Shown: positions 23,906 through 34,681 of the stretch, one piece after another
Layout: the number at the start of each line of letters is the position of its first letter
How positions within the stretch are numbered: position 1 is the stretch's first letter
Source: Archivesica marissinica
Taxonomy: Eukaryota; Mollusca; Bivalvia; Venerida; Vesicomyidae
NCBI GenBank assembly: GCA_014843695.1
Contig: CM026404.1
Span: forward strand, 7,854,433-7,918,432
Reading direction: 5' to 3'
Length of the DNA: 64,000 nt
Position numbers and translations under genes: made by a program
Notes under the pieces: model-generated
What the model was told of the DNA's origin: nothing
What the model saw: the letters and a program-made list of their open reading frames with translations, nothing else
Database searches by the model: none

Positions 23906-24368
23906 AAGCTGATTGGCTCTTTTTTACCATGACATCAAGCGATTGCATTGTGTTGCCAGCCATTTACCTGACATACATCGTCAACTTGTATTTAAATCAT
24001 TCGCATAATAGCAATGTAAGACTCCACATACTTTGTCGTGGGAAATATATACCCATACAGCACGATATATAGAACCAATAACGGGCCGATATCAGCACGT
24101 ATATGTTAGCTATATATGTAACAGTGTGAACTCTTTTTAATTAAACAGAGTTATCAGTTATGTCCCTTTGACTGAAATGTACATAATTCAGGGCTATATT
24201 TAGAATATATCCCATGTCCCATTCAAACATCCAAACGAACAACGGACTAAGCCACACAAGTCACTGATATATTACTATTACACAATATATCAACAATGTG
24301 CTTGGTAACAGTACAAGCTTAAATCTGTAACATCATTTATGGAAGTATGTTTAAGTAAAACTACGTAC

Positions 24369-24556
24369 AGTTTTAGAAACATCGACAGGATGCATGGAGC
24401 CATTAAGGGTTTTGAAATCAAGTTGCGCCAAAGAACTGCAGCTGATGTCAAGTTCTTGGTATCTATGGTAACCAGTGTCCTCTGTTTGCCTGGGTAAAAT
24501 AATAATCACGTCTGCTGACTTGCATGCCTCACAGAAATTGGTCGTCAGTGAGACGC
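24369..24556 (-). CDS. MDH1B: Malate dehydrogenase 1B-like exon, third unit
   Basis: Minus-strand acceptor TTTTTCAG, donor AAAACT|GTACGT; 188 nt, phase 1 in, phase 0 out. It encodes VSLTTNFCEACKSADVIIIL, the MDH strand ending in the VAILVG-type position, then a divergent region ending HPVDVSKT. Catalytic-domain exons after this point were not found. Confidence 0.65.
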
Positions 24557-24647
24557 CTGAAAAATAAACAACAATGAAATTTGCAAACCATGTATGCTCG
24601 AAATATTCGCCACCTATTGGCCTCTTTGAAATAATACTAAATATAAT

Positions 24648-24679
<32 letters not shown>

Positions 24680-24680
24680 A
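24648..24680. repeat. AAT microsatellite
   Basis: AATAATAATAAT run in the MDH1B-like intron. Confidence 0.9.
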
Positions 24681-24924
24681 ACTCATTTGAAAAAGTAAGT
24701 CAATCAACCATGATCGTAGATACATTTATTGGTGAATGGTCCATTAATGTCTTTGCCATTTAGCTTTATGAGGTGCTTAAATTGTGCAATGTTCGACAGA
24801 CATCCCCATTCAAGTTGTACACAGTATAGGATTCTTAGAAATATGTTATCATTTACGCTGGATAGTAGGGTTGATTTTTGTGTGCACGTTTGCATATAAA
24901 GTCATATACTGTGTGTAATCCTCC

Positions 24925-25162
24925 AGTCAGGGATCGCAGGTTCGATCCCCCGTCTCACCCTAATGAAATTAACAATCTATCAGATGGGACATTAAACCGA
25001 GGTCTCGTGTCGGTGGTTTACACCGTGCACGTAAAAGAACCAGAGGAGACTCTGGCATGGGTCTCTGTCTGTATCATTGCATTATCCTCCACAATCTAAA
25101 ATTACTAATCTCTTCAGGAGGCGTCGCTCATATGGGCAACCGGTAGCGATGATAAATAAACG
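24925..25162 (+). mobile_element. SINE-D in the MDH1B-like intron
   Basis: GCAGGTTCGATCCCCCGTCT B box, CAGAGGAGACTCTGG, CCGGTAGCGATGATAAATAA tail. Only the first part of the head is missing. Confidence 0.75.
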
Positions 25163-25430
25163 TAAAACACACACACTCTGTAGCGCAAATTATGTTATAA
25201 GCTGCAATAACTAATACTTGCATACTGTATCAACCTATGGTATAACTGTCTATGTACGTTAATAACCAGTCCGTGTAAACGTACATGTTTAATCATATTC
25301 TAATTGCTATTTTACATATATAGTACATATAGACTTAACATTCATTATATATGATAAAATGCAAAATGGGTTGGGCAACAAGTTCTAGCAACATTAGTAA
25401 ACTGCTCTCCCCTCCCCAGTGTAAACTTAC

Positions 25431-25527
25431 AAGACAACATAGGATATGCACAATCCTGTAACTCGTCCGCCACACGTGTAACCTCGTCTTGGTTATCCGT
25501 GCAGTCACATAGAACTACATGAATACT
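25431..25527 (-). CDS. MDH1B: Malate dehydrogenase 1B-like exon, second unit
   Basis: Minus-strand acceptor TTTTCCAG, donor GTCTT|GTAAGT; 97 nt, phase 0 in, phase 1 out. It encodes SIHVVLCDCTDNQDEVTRV then ADELQDCAYPMLS, equivalent to the MDH LLDI...MELQDCALPLL segment. Confidence 0.65.
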
Positions 25528-25740
25528 CTGGAAAATGATAAATACTATGACAACACATACGTTTACCCATGTTTTCTTTTTCAACCATACACATACATTG
25601 TATACGGTAATGTCCTTTCGCATTTCCATTCTATCAATTGTTAAAATTTAGTGGTACAATGTATATCCAGTGGATTTATATTCACAACCGTTAAAAGGGT
25701 TTTGCCTGAACCATCAGTGGCAAGAGGGAACCATTCTATG

Positions 25741-26349
25741 CACAGGGATTCGGCACGTTTGGGGGTACTAGTATATATATTTAAGTACAGGGATTCTACT
25801 CTGTGGGATGTCACATTTCGCATCGATCAGTAAAATGGCCCTATCTGAAACAATTTTGTACAAATCTGTCCAAATATAACGCCTATCCCGAGTCTTTATA
25901 TTGTTCTTCAAATAAAACACAACTTTAAGCTGCATGCATGTATACTTTGCAAACAATTGCCACAGACATTGGCCATAGGAGGTCACATTTCCATACTAGG
26001 ACACGGGTTCTGTCAGCAACAACAACAAATCTTCGACGGGAGAGTTTTAACTGTGAATAACAGTATCAATAAAATGTGTTTCCACTAACGTGTAGGTTTA
26101 TTCGGCAAACATGTACGTCAAAAAGAGATTTCGCAGAATTTTCAATTTGTTTTGAAAATTTCTAAAGCGGCGCAATTCGCGTTGAAACGAGCGTTCTGAT
26201 TGGATTATTAGATGTTTGTTTTTATATGAAGAATAATCATTTTTTTTGTTGCCATTTTACTGATCGATGCGAAATCTGACATCCCACAGAGTAGAATCCC
26301 TGTACTTAAATATATATACTAGTACCCCCAAACGTGCCGAATCCCTGTG
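25741..26349 (-). mobile_element. hAT-like MITE copy B, 609 bp, long inverted repeats
   Basis: Begins CACAGGGATTCGGCACG and ends with its inverse. Inverted arms are about 95 bp and also contain ACTCTGTGGGATGTCA. Flanks ATTCTATG and ATTCTGTG are an 8-bp duplication with one change. The interior matches copy C in opposite orientation. Confidence 0.85.
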
Positions 26350-26472
26350 ATTCTGTGCAGTCACAAGGACACACTGTAGCCGTGTAGAAACTCAATGATT
26401 GAAGACTAGATGGACGATTTCTCCAACGTTGCTTTTCCCAACGCCGCGATGTCAGTGACAGAACACATTAGT

Positions 26473-26715
26473 TTAACTCTTTCAGCGCCGAATAAATTCA
26501 GAGCATTTGCAAACAACATAGATCCAGATCAGCCGCGGCGTAACGCCGCATCTGATCAGGATCTATGTTGTTTGCTATTCCGACACGTGTTTCAGCTCCA
26601 CTATCTGAAGAGCAATCAGCATACAGTCTGAACAAACGGCAAGTTCTATTCTGTCTGATCAGGTTCTCTGCGTTTTGCAGTCGCTCTTATGCGACCTTGG
26701 CGGTGAAAGAGTTAA
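26473..26715. mobile_element. TTAA MITE family 2, copy 1
   Basis: TTAACTCTTTCAGCGCC at the left, GGCGGTGAAAGAGTTAA at the right, TTAA at both ends. Internal hairpin 26509-26575 with a 17-bp outer stem and GCGGCG/CGCCGC inner stem. Confidence 0.8.
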
Positions 26716-26814
26716 TCATATTTTAGTGCATGCATTCTCTATATACAATGTACAAAACAAACATGTGTAATTATACATACTATGCGCTTCATGTCATTGT
26801 TTTAGTTGATAGAA

Positions 26815-27031
26815 ATTTATTTTAGCTCGATTACGAAACAAGTTCCTACAACTCATATTAATCACTCTCGAGACCTCATTCCTGATGGAATCCATCGCCA
26901 CAAAGGAGAGAGAAGAGGCAATGTGGTATTTAAATGCCTTACTTAATATAAGGGCACAATCGTAACGGCTACAACTGGGCGAGAACTCCTGGTATTTCGT
27001 ACCTGAAGCGAATGCGCTATCACTTCCATTG
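26815..27031 (-). mobile_element. SINE-A
   Basis: Inverted copy with tail TTTAGCTCGATTACGAAACA and body AAGGGCACAATCGTAACGGC. The head is shortened. It lies upstream of the MDH1B-like exon at 25431-25527, in the same intron. Confidence 0.7.
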
Positions 27032-27424
27032 TTTTGCTCGAGACTTGTCAAGATATGTTGAAGCAAATGTGTGGGGCCACAAATTTTAAAAAATGTCATG
27101 GATTTGATTTACAACATTCGGTTGACATGCGCAACTAGACGTTATACTTATGCATAGTTTAATCATATGTTATTGTATACATAAACACAAACACAATCGT
27201 ACAAGTAATACATGCATACATACACACATATTACATACATACACAATTGGTTTGGACCACACGTTATAGCAACATTAGATAGTGTCCTCCCCATGTTCGT
27301 ACGTCTATATTGACTCTGAATCGTGTTAGTTCATGTGATCAATAGTGACATACACGAACTAGTTCACGAAATACGTCATGATTTATATATAACATGAGGT
27401 TTTATCTAGGGCAAGCCTACCTAC

Positions 27425-27523
27425 CTGTCCCTGTATGACGTCACCGGAAGCCAGCATTGGAAGCAGATGGTAGGCAGTAGGCGACGCCGCTTCCGTCACA
27501 AGGACGTGTAGCATGCTTGACAT
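27425..27523 (-). CDS. MDH1B: Malate dehydrogenase 1B-like exon, Rossmann start
   Basis: Minus strand, from ATG 27523 (or from an acceptor just after TCAAG) to donor GGACAG|GTAGGT, phase 0. It reads MLHVLVTEAASPTAYHLLPM then LASGDVIQGQ. This matches the first beta-alpha-beta unit of cytosolic MDH (VTGAAGQIAY), with the glycine motif replaced as in MDH1B. Thus it is an MDH-fold protein of doubtful catalytic competence. Whether 27521-27523 is the true start is unclear, since MDH1B proteins have a longer N-terminus. Confidence 0.6.
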
Positions 27524-27668
27524 TGTATTTATAACATCTATAATTAAATGAAGATACAAGTAGTTCAATATATCTAGATGTCGATATACTAGCTTCTTTG
27601 AAACACAGCATTGAAACTCCTCATAAGTGCAACCATATTACATGCATGACGAATAGTCCGAGACCGGA

Positions 27669-28006
27669 CACAATGACTCCACAAGCTCGCACAATACCCC
27701 CACAAGCTCACACAATAACTCCACAAGCTCACACAATACCCCCACAAGCTCGCACAATAACTCCACAAGCTCGCACAATATCTCCACAAGCTCGCACAAT
27801 AACTCCACAAGCTCACACAATACATCCACAAGCTCGCACAATACCCCCACAAGCTCGCACAATAACTCCACAAGCTCACACAATACCCCCACAAGCTCGC
27901 ACAATAACTCCACAAGCTCACACAATACCCCCACAAGCTCGCACAATATCTCCACAAGCTCGCACAATAACTCCACAAGCTCACACAATATCTCCACAAG
28001 CTAACA
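27669..28006. repeat. 21-bp tandem array, 16 copies
   Basis: Unit CACAAGCTCGCACAATAAC plus TC or CC. The length is a multiple of three, so frames on both strands stay open (PQARTIT heptads). It begins about 150 bp upstream of the MDH1B-like exon. Confidence 0.95.
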
Positions 28007-28299
28007 CTAACCCAAGTTCTCGTTTACCTCCCTTGATATTAGCTGTATTACACGTATGACGAGCTGACCTACTTATTAATGTAAAGAAAATGACGCTGGA
28101 TCACAAACTTTTAAAGTTTTGATTAAAACCCATCGCCTTTTTTGGACGGAATATGGTCGCCAACCAGGAAGTGTTTATTTTTCATTCTCCGCATATGGCA
28201 CGTAATGTTAAATATGTACAACCAGTGTGTGTGTGTGTGCATAAACATCGTAGATGTATGCATCGTATGCTTTATAGATTTGTTTTGGCCACTCACCCA

Positions 28300-28440
28300 A
28301 GTAGAATCACCGACCTTACGAAAACCAGCTGGACATCTTCATCACTTGACAGAAATCCTCAGTGGGATTCGAACCTACAGCGGTGAGTGGTAAGTGATTT
28401 GAAACCAATAACCTAAAACCACTCGAGCCATGGAGGCCCC
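28300..28440 (-). mobile_element. SINE-F-like, inverted
   Basis: GTGGGATTCGAACCTACAGC is an inverted B box and ACCACTCGAGCCATGGAGGC an inverted tRNA-like head. Confidence 0.45.
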
Positions 28441-28493
28441 TACCATGCAGGCAAATGCAGCGAATGGTACACTGGTAATATATGCACACACTA

Positions 28494-28575
28494 TAACACA
28501 CGCACGCACGTACACTCACGCACGCACGCACTCGCATACACACACGCACGCTCACATACCATAACACACGTACGC
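28494..28575. repeat. ACGC/CACG microsatellite
   Basis: CACGCACGCACG and CACACGCACG blocks. Confidence 0.85.
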
Positions 28576-28591
28576 ACACTCAACATTACAC

Positions 28592-28815
28592 TGAAGTCGT
28601 GGTAGCGTGTTCACTTCATGTGCGAATGGCCCGGAGTTCGAGCCCCGCTGGAGCCGTTACCGAGTGTGCACTTAGGCAAGGCATTTACGTGTCCAAATTC
28701 CACTTCTCTCTCCCTCACGGCGATGGATTCCATCAGGAATGAAGTCTAGAGAGTGATTACTATAAGTTATAAGAACGTGTTTCGCAATCGAGCTCAAATA
28801 AATTTGTATAAACTA
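28592..28815 (+). mobile_element. SINE-A
   Basis: TGAAGTCGTGGTAGCG head with a short deletion, GAGTTCGAGCCCCGCTGG B box, and tail CAATCGAGCTCAAATAAAT. Confidence 0.75.
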
Positions 28816-29028
28816 GCATTTCACTGATTTAAATTAAAACAACACCTAAATAGAAAGAAACTTAAATTATAAATACCTGGACGAAAATAAACTGTACTGT
28901 TACGTGTGTTGTAAATAATGCAAGTTCATTAGTTAGTACGGTTCGACTTCATATCCTATTTATCTCCCAGTCTACAAACATATCAGCAACCTATTTATAA
29001 ATGTTGTACACACGGGCGACTGATAATA

Positions 29029-30291
29029 CAGTCAAACCAGTCTTATGCAACCAGTGTTTGCTCATATATAAATGTCAGTGTCTGGGAAAAGAAACTGATG
29101 GTTACGGGTTCGAGCCCCGCTCAGACCGTGTCTCATTTATATGAAAAAGTTGGCAGTTTCTTACGGAGGTTGGTGCACCAAGTACTGGTTAACCGCTGGA
29201 GCCTGCCCAGGAAAGGTGTTGTTAGGTAAACTGCCCGTCGCTCAAATGGGAAACCGGTAGCCACGTTAAATAAACTTCAATAAAAAAAAGAAAAAAGAAA
29301 AAGAAACATTGACACAAATCAAGTATCTACTATAAATAAACTTCCAACTTTGAACGATCAAAGATCGGCCACATCCATTTCAGAGGGGTGGAAGCTTTCG
29401 TATAACATGGGGCATTTATTATTATAATAACATTAGTATAATAAAATATAAACATCGCAAAATCAATGAACATGGTACGTGGCCGAACGGTAACGACGGA
29501 GGAATACAGATAAAATATCTTGTGATATATTTTGTAGTTGCTAGTTCAAATCTCACTGGGTGTATTATTACTATTTTTTTTCTTTCAAATTTATATTTTA
29601 TATAAAGTGAATTGTATGTATTTTTCTCATATTTTGATTTTTTTCTCATAATTTAATTTTCAACTTTATTTCATTTCAAGCAATTACAGTTACAGTTCAT
29701 TTCACAGTATCAATCAGTATCTTCGCCTTCGCTGGCTGTCTCTGTATCCGAGCCGCTGTCCCCATCACTGTCAGAAGTGAGGTCAATAGTAAATGAATCT
29801 ATGGCTTGGTTTGATTAGCGCCATGAATTTATGGCTTGGTTTGATTTAGCGCCACCTGTAATCCAGACTCCTTCTCCTTCGTACAAAATGCATGTACATG
29901 TTTAACAATTTCTCTAGCATCACAGCTATAAATATGTCGTGTTTGCTTGCTCATTGTGTACTGAATATGACTGGTATGTGTAAAAATGCACTTATATAGC
30001 CACATAGCGTGTGTATTTTAAATGTTTCACGACTATTTCGTGCATAAAATAAATATAATTAAATATTTTAATAAAAAGTTTTTTCCAAAGTAGGGCTCGA
30101 ACCCACACTACCACTAGTTCTTAAACTAAGGTCTAACTGTCATAGCCAAGTATGATGTATATATACACGACTGTTGTAATTTTTTATAATATAAACCAAA
30201 TTTCCAATACACTAAAATATTAACCACCCTATTATTGTGTATGAAATGAACCTGTCTGATCTTTGATCGTTCAGACATGGTTGTTTGACTG
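29029..30291 (-). mobile_element. TA-flanked DNA transposon remnant, parent-like for the CAGTC MITEs
   Basis: Both ends carry CAGTCAAAC in inverted orientation and are flanked by TA, as in the Tc1/mariner-IS630 group. An inner perfect 16-bp inverted repeat (TGAACGATCAAAGATC) lies at 29351-29366 and 30258-30273. On the minus strand, ATG at 29954 opens SKQTRHIYSCDAREIVKHV, resembling the N-terminal helix of a transposase family. Near 29708-29805 a reading of DLTSDSDGDSGSDTETASE resembles the acidic C-terminus; the middle is lost. A SINE-C is inserted at 29096-29281. Confidence 0.55.
29096..29281 (+). mobile_element. SINE-C, 5'-truncated, inside a DNA transposon
   Basis: GGTTACGGGTTCGAGCCCCG to CACGTTAAATAAAC, followed by an A-rich stretch. 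Confidence 0.75.
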
Positions 30292-30309
30292 TAGTATGCT
30301 ATTGTGTAC

Positions 30310-30383
30310 GGCGATAAGGCTGTTTTCGCAAAATACCGTGAGAACAGGATAAGGCTGTTTTCGCAAAATACCGTGAGAACAGT
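30310..30383. repeat. 35-bp duplication
   Basis: ATAAGGCTGTTTTCGCAAAA and TACCGTGAGAACAG occur twice in tandem. Confidence 0.9.
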
Positions 30384-30546
30384 ATGAGGTCATATTCACT
30401 GCGCACGGGATTCACGGTTCAAATTATTCTTTAGTTGTTGAACGTGATTTGATATATGTACTGAACACTTAGTGACATTCGTTGCTAGGAACGGCAAAGA
30501 ATTAACCACGCCTTTGTGATTGACAATTATGCAAATTAACCCTTAG

Positions 30547-30769
30547 TTTATACAAATTTATTTAGCTCGATTGTGAAACAAGTTCATACAACTTATATTA
30601 ATCACTCTCGATACCTCATTTCTGATGAAATCCATCGCCACGAGGGAGAGAGAAGAGGCATGTGGAATTTAAATACCTTGTCTAAGGGCACAATCGTAAC
30701 GGCTCCAGCGGGGCTCGAACTCCGAACCCCAAACGAAATTACTACCACTGCGCTATCACAACGTCACGA
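30547..30769 (-). mobile_element. SINE-A
   Basis: Inverted copy, tail TTTAGCTCGATTGTGAAACA, head with a deletion between B box and CACTGCGCTATCAC. Confidence 0.75.
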
Positions 30770-30930
30770 CAACATTATATTCGGTCCTCCCCATTGTAGC
30801 AGATAAATATGTGTTGGCTCATTAGAAGTACTAGAAGAGTGTCGAGTGATATGACTATGAAATTAATAGGATATAACTCGTGTTTTCTAGAGGTGGAAAC
30901 AACAAATGAAGAAAGTGGAAAGGTATGCAC

Positions 30931-31211
30931 ATATGTCATGCACATTTTTTCAATCAAGAAAGAACCAACATTAATGAAATTAATTATTATGCATAGGGTT
31001 GTTAGAGTAGACAAGCCGCCCCGAACCGCCCCGAACCGCCCCGCAACGCACGCCCCGCCCCTTCCCCTGTAACTAAATAGCTGTGTTACTATTTAATAAT
31101 TTATTTTCCCCATTGCACATATGTCATGCACATTTTTTCTATCAAGAAAGAATCAATATTAATGAAATTAATGTACGTATTATGCATAGGGTTGTTAGAG
31201 TAGACAATCCG
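30931..31211. repeat. Direct duplication of about 90 bp (30931-31017 and 31120-31211)
   Basis: Both contain CATATGTCATGCACATTTTT and GCATAGGGTTGTTAGAGTAG. A CCGCCCCGAA triplet repeat lies between. Confidence 0.85.
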
Positions 31212-31213
31212 CA

Positions 31214-31236
31214 GTGTGTGTTTGTGTGATGGCGTG

Positions 31237-31271
<35 letters not shown>

Positions 31272-32660
31272 TGGCGTGCTCGTGTGTTTGTGTGATGGCG
31301 TGCTCGTGTGTGTGTGTGTGATGGCGTGCTCGTGGTTTGTGTGATGGCGTGCTCGTGTGTTTGTGTGATGGCGTGCTCGTGTGTGTGTGTGATGGCGTGC
31401 TCGTGTGTTTGTGTGATGGCGTGCTCGTGTGTTTGTGTGATGGCGTGCTCGTGTGTTTGTGTGATGGCGTGCTCGTATGTTTGTGAGATGGCGTGCTCGT
31501 GTGTTTGTGTGATGGNNNNNNNNNNNNNNNNNNNNNNNNNNNNNNNNNNNNNNNNNNNNNNNNNNNNNNNNNNNNNNNNNNNNNNNNNNNNNNNNNNNNN
31601 NNNNNNNNNNNNNNNNNNNNNNNNNNNNNNNNNNNNNNNNNNNNNNNNNNNNNNNNNNNNNNNNNNNNNNNNNNNNNNNNNNNNNNNNNNNNNNNNNNNN
31701 NNNNNNNNNNNNNNNNNNNNNNNNNNNNNNNNNNNNNNNNNNNNNNNNNNNNNNNNNNNNNNNNNNNNNNNNNNNNNNNNNNNNNNNNNNNNNNNNNNNN
31801 NNNNNNNNNNNNNNNNNNNNNNNNNNNNNNNNNNNNNNNNNNNNNNNNNNNNNNNNNNNNNNNNNNNNNNNNNNNNNNNNNNNNNNNNNNNNNNNNNNNN
31901 NNNNNNNNNNNNNNNNNNNNNNNNNNNNNNNNNNNNNNNNNNNNNNNNNNNNNNNNNNNNNNNNNNNNNNNNNNNNNNNNNNNNNNNNNNNNNNNNNNNN
32001 NNNNNNNNNNNNNNNNNNNNNNNNNNNNNNNNNNNNNNNNNNNNNNNNNNNNNNNNNNNNNNNNNNNNNNNNNNNNNNNNNNNNNNNNNNNNNNNNNNNN
32101 NNNNNNNNNNNNNNNNNNNNNNNNNNNNNNNNNNNNNNNNNNNNNNNNNNNNNNNNNNNNNNNNNNNNNNNNNNNNNNNNNNNNNNNNNNNNNNNNNNNN
32201 NNNNNNNNNNNNNNNNNNNNNNNNNNNNNNNNNNNNNNNNNNNNNNNNNNNNNNNNNNNNNNNNNNNNNNNNNNNNNNNNNNNNNNNNNNNNNNNNNNNN
32301 NNNNNNNNNNNNNNNNNNNNNNNNNNNNNNNNNNNNNNNNNNNNNNNNNNNNNNNNNNNNNNNNNNNNNNNNNNNNNNNNNNNNNNNNNNNNNNNNNNNN
32401 NNNNNNNNNNNNNNNNNNNNNNNNNNNNNNNNNNNNNNNNNNNNNNNNNNNNNNNNNNNNNNNNNNNNNNNNNNNNNNNNNNNNNNNNNNNNNNNNNNNN
32501 NNNNNNNNNNNNNNNGTGATGGCGTGCTCGTGTGTGTGTGTGATGGCGTGCTCGTGTGTTTGTGTGATGGCGTGCTCGTGTGTTTGTGTGATGGCGTGCT
32601 CGTGTGTTTGTGTGATGGCGTGCTCGTATGTTTGTGAGATGGCGTGCTCGTGTGTTTGTG
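31214..32660. repeat. 22-bp tandem array interrupted by an assembly gap
   Basis: Unit GTGTTTGTGTGATGGCGTGC plus TC on both sides of a run of exactly 1000 N (31516-32515). A short GT run lies at 31238-31268. True length unknown. Confidence 0.9.
31516..32515. other. Assembly gap (1000 N)
   Basis: An exact 1000-N placeholder inside the 22-bp array; open frames drawn across it are meaningless. Confidence 0.99.
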
Positions 32661-32875
32661 TGATGGTTTGCGTGTGGTGGTGTATTTCCACGAGTGGAAT
32701 ACATATGTCGGTGATCACGAGATAATAATAACCATGGTTCCTGGTCCCCCTATGTACCAACACATGTATTACTGGTACATAGTATTATCTGCTCAAAGGC
32801 AGGGGTATCATTGGGTACCACCAACTCACTGTAGCCAGGTTTTGGATATAATGCACTTTACCGGCACGCGACAAT

Positions 32876-33042
32876 CTCGTTTAGGGTTAGGATTAAGCTT
32901 AGGGTTAGCGTTATTGTGAGAGTAAGGGTACCGGGGTTAGTGTTAGGGTAAGGTATATGATTAGTGTTAGGGTTAGAGTTAGAGTAAGGGTTATTGTTAG
33001 GGTATGTGTAAGGGTTAGGGTTAGTGTTATGGTTAGATTTAG
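32876..33042. repeat. Degenerate telomere-like (TTAGGG) tract
   Basis: Many GGGTTAGGGTTAG-type words with TTAGTGTTAGGG variants. A shorter piece (AGGGTTAGGGTTAGC) lies at 2874-2889. Confidence 0.7.
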
Positions 33043-33134
33043 GACAGGGCTTCGCGTACATTCATCTGCACTAATTGTACGTACCGGTAAAGTACATCAC
33101 TTTCAATCAATTGCACAACTCAAGACTATCCCTT

Positions 33135-33390
33135 AATTGCCCTGTATGGGATACAAATGTATCGAAAGAGATTGGGCCGGCATTCTGGGGAGAACTTGAC
33201 CATTCAGCCTCTTTCCAGGAACAATGTTTAAATGACGCTCTCTCTCCCTCCCTCTTTCGCACGCAAGTGATCATATTTAACGATAATTGCCCTGTATGGG
33301 ATACAAATGTATCGAAAGAGATTGGGCCGGCATCCTAATTGATAGAACTTGACCATTCAGCCTCTTTCCAGGAACAATGCTTAACTCACT
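33135..33390. repeat. Direct duplication, about 152-bp period
   Basis: ATTGCCCTGTATGGGATACA to TCTTTCCAGGAACAATG occurs at 33138 and again at 33289. Confidence 0.85.
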
Positions 33391-33498
33391 CTCTCGCTCA
33401 CGTATACACATTGCACTGAAATTGCGCTGCTATCACTCATGCGCGTACCCAAATAATATTTACCGGTATATTGGTAAGACTTGCTCCTAGAGTCCTAC

Positions 33499-33625
33499 TT
33501 GCATGTTGCATGTGGTGTATGCTAAGTAGCATTTTCGACACATGAAGAGCAAAATCAGCACCGTCCCACTCTGTTGTTGCTCCGTCTTTGACAACAACGT
33601 ACGTGACTAACGTAACTGACGTCAC
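33499..33625 (-). CDS. Candidate first coding exon, unknown gene
   Basis: Minus strand, ATG at 33625 to donor GCAA|GTAGGA, 127 nt, phase 1 out. It reads MTSVTLVTYVVVKDGATTEW then DGADFALHVSKMLLSIHHM. A perfect CRE-like TGACGTCA (33617-33624) overlaps the start codon. The spacing of a strand followed by a helix vaguely recalls the N-terminus of MDH1B, but no connecting exon was found. It could be chance. Confidence 0.3.
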
Positions 33626-34096
33626 ATCCGCAACACGCTGCGCGGATACTTCTGTAATTCACAGAAAGTGTGTTTCTTTGAATACCCTTATTTGGAATTT
33701 TCCGCGTCATGTCTCTAATAGATTAAACCATTTTCAGACCGATACATAGTCCCACTGAGGCGGTCAAGTTTCAGTAACGGGATTTGAAATTTTAATCAGA
33801 AGTTTTCTTGAAAATGTCATTTTTGTTATCATTTATGTCAACTAAAACATAGATAATGTACTTACTTATAAAGATGTCACCTAGCGACTTGTTTGATTAC
33901 TTTCGTCTGTTCTAGTGTTCGTTGTTATTCGTGTATGTACATATAACAATGTACGTGTATATTGATTTGTTTAATTGATTCATTTATGAGTTATAAAGTT
34001 AATTGCTTGAAGAAAAAAGTATATTGTAACGAATTATATTCAATAGGGAGGGAGGGTACAGGGAGGGAGAATGCCAATGACGGATTATATATTTTA

Positions 34097-34231
34097 TGCA
34101 CGTAAATGAACCAGATGAGACTCTGGAATGGGTCTATATCTGTATTATTGCACACTCCTCCAAATTCTAAAATGACTAATCTCTTCAAGGGGCGTCGCTC
34201 ATATGGGCAACGGTAGCGACGATAAATAAAC
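34097..34231 (+). mobile_element. SINE-D, 3' half
   Basis: AACCAGATGAGACTCTGG to GACGATAAATAAAC. Confidence 0.7.
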
Positions 34232-34610
34232 ATCGTCAACAACAACAACAATACTCCGTTTCTTCTTCCGTGTCATATCCGTTTGCTGTCCGGAAGTTAC
34301 TAGCATATATTTCTTGGATACTGGCAGGAAACGAATTGATGCGGATCAAGTTTGCAATTGACTAGTAGCATACGTTTAACTCGGCTCCGTTACGCGTCCT
34401 ACGAAACGTCATTTAGAAGGAGATTTGAAAATTAATAAATCACCAGAACGTCTCCGTTCACTCGCTCGGAAGCAGGTCGGATGGAATACTGCTATCGAGT
34501 ATTAGACAACGACTAAGTACATGGTCCAATGAAAAAGCCACATTTCTCGCTTCTAAATCGTATAGACGCGACCTACTTATCTACGTTGTCTAAGTCAGAT
34601 AGATCAACTC

Positions 34611-34681
34611 ATTGGCCCGTCTAAACGAAATATACACATCGCTCGCTTCTCTCGGTGTATATTTCGTTTAGACGGGCCAAT
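34611..34681. repeat. Perfect 27-bp inverted repeat with 17-nt loop
   Basis: Arms contain GGCCCGTCTAAACGAAATAT and its inverse; similarity continues outward to AGATCA on each side. Confidence 0.9.

Noticed and set aside
24704..24895. Minus-strand frame with WGCLSNIAQFKHLIKLNG
   Set aside because: It lies between two phase-matched MDH1B-like exons. No convincing acceptor and donor pair, and inclusion would end translation.
27598..28059. Proline-rich repeat protein (PQARTIT heptads)
   Set aside because: The unit is 21 bp, so all frames stay open. Both strands are open and no splice or start context is seen.
31142..32763. Open frames of 400-520 codons
   Set aside because: Mostly assembly N; the rest is the 22-bp array.
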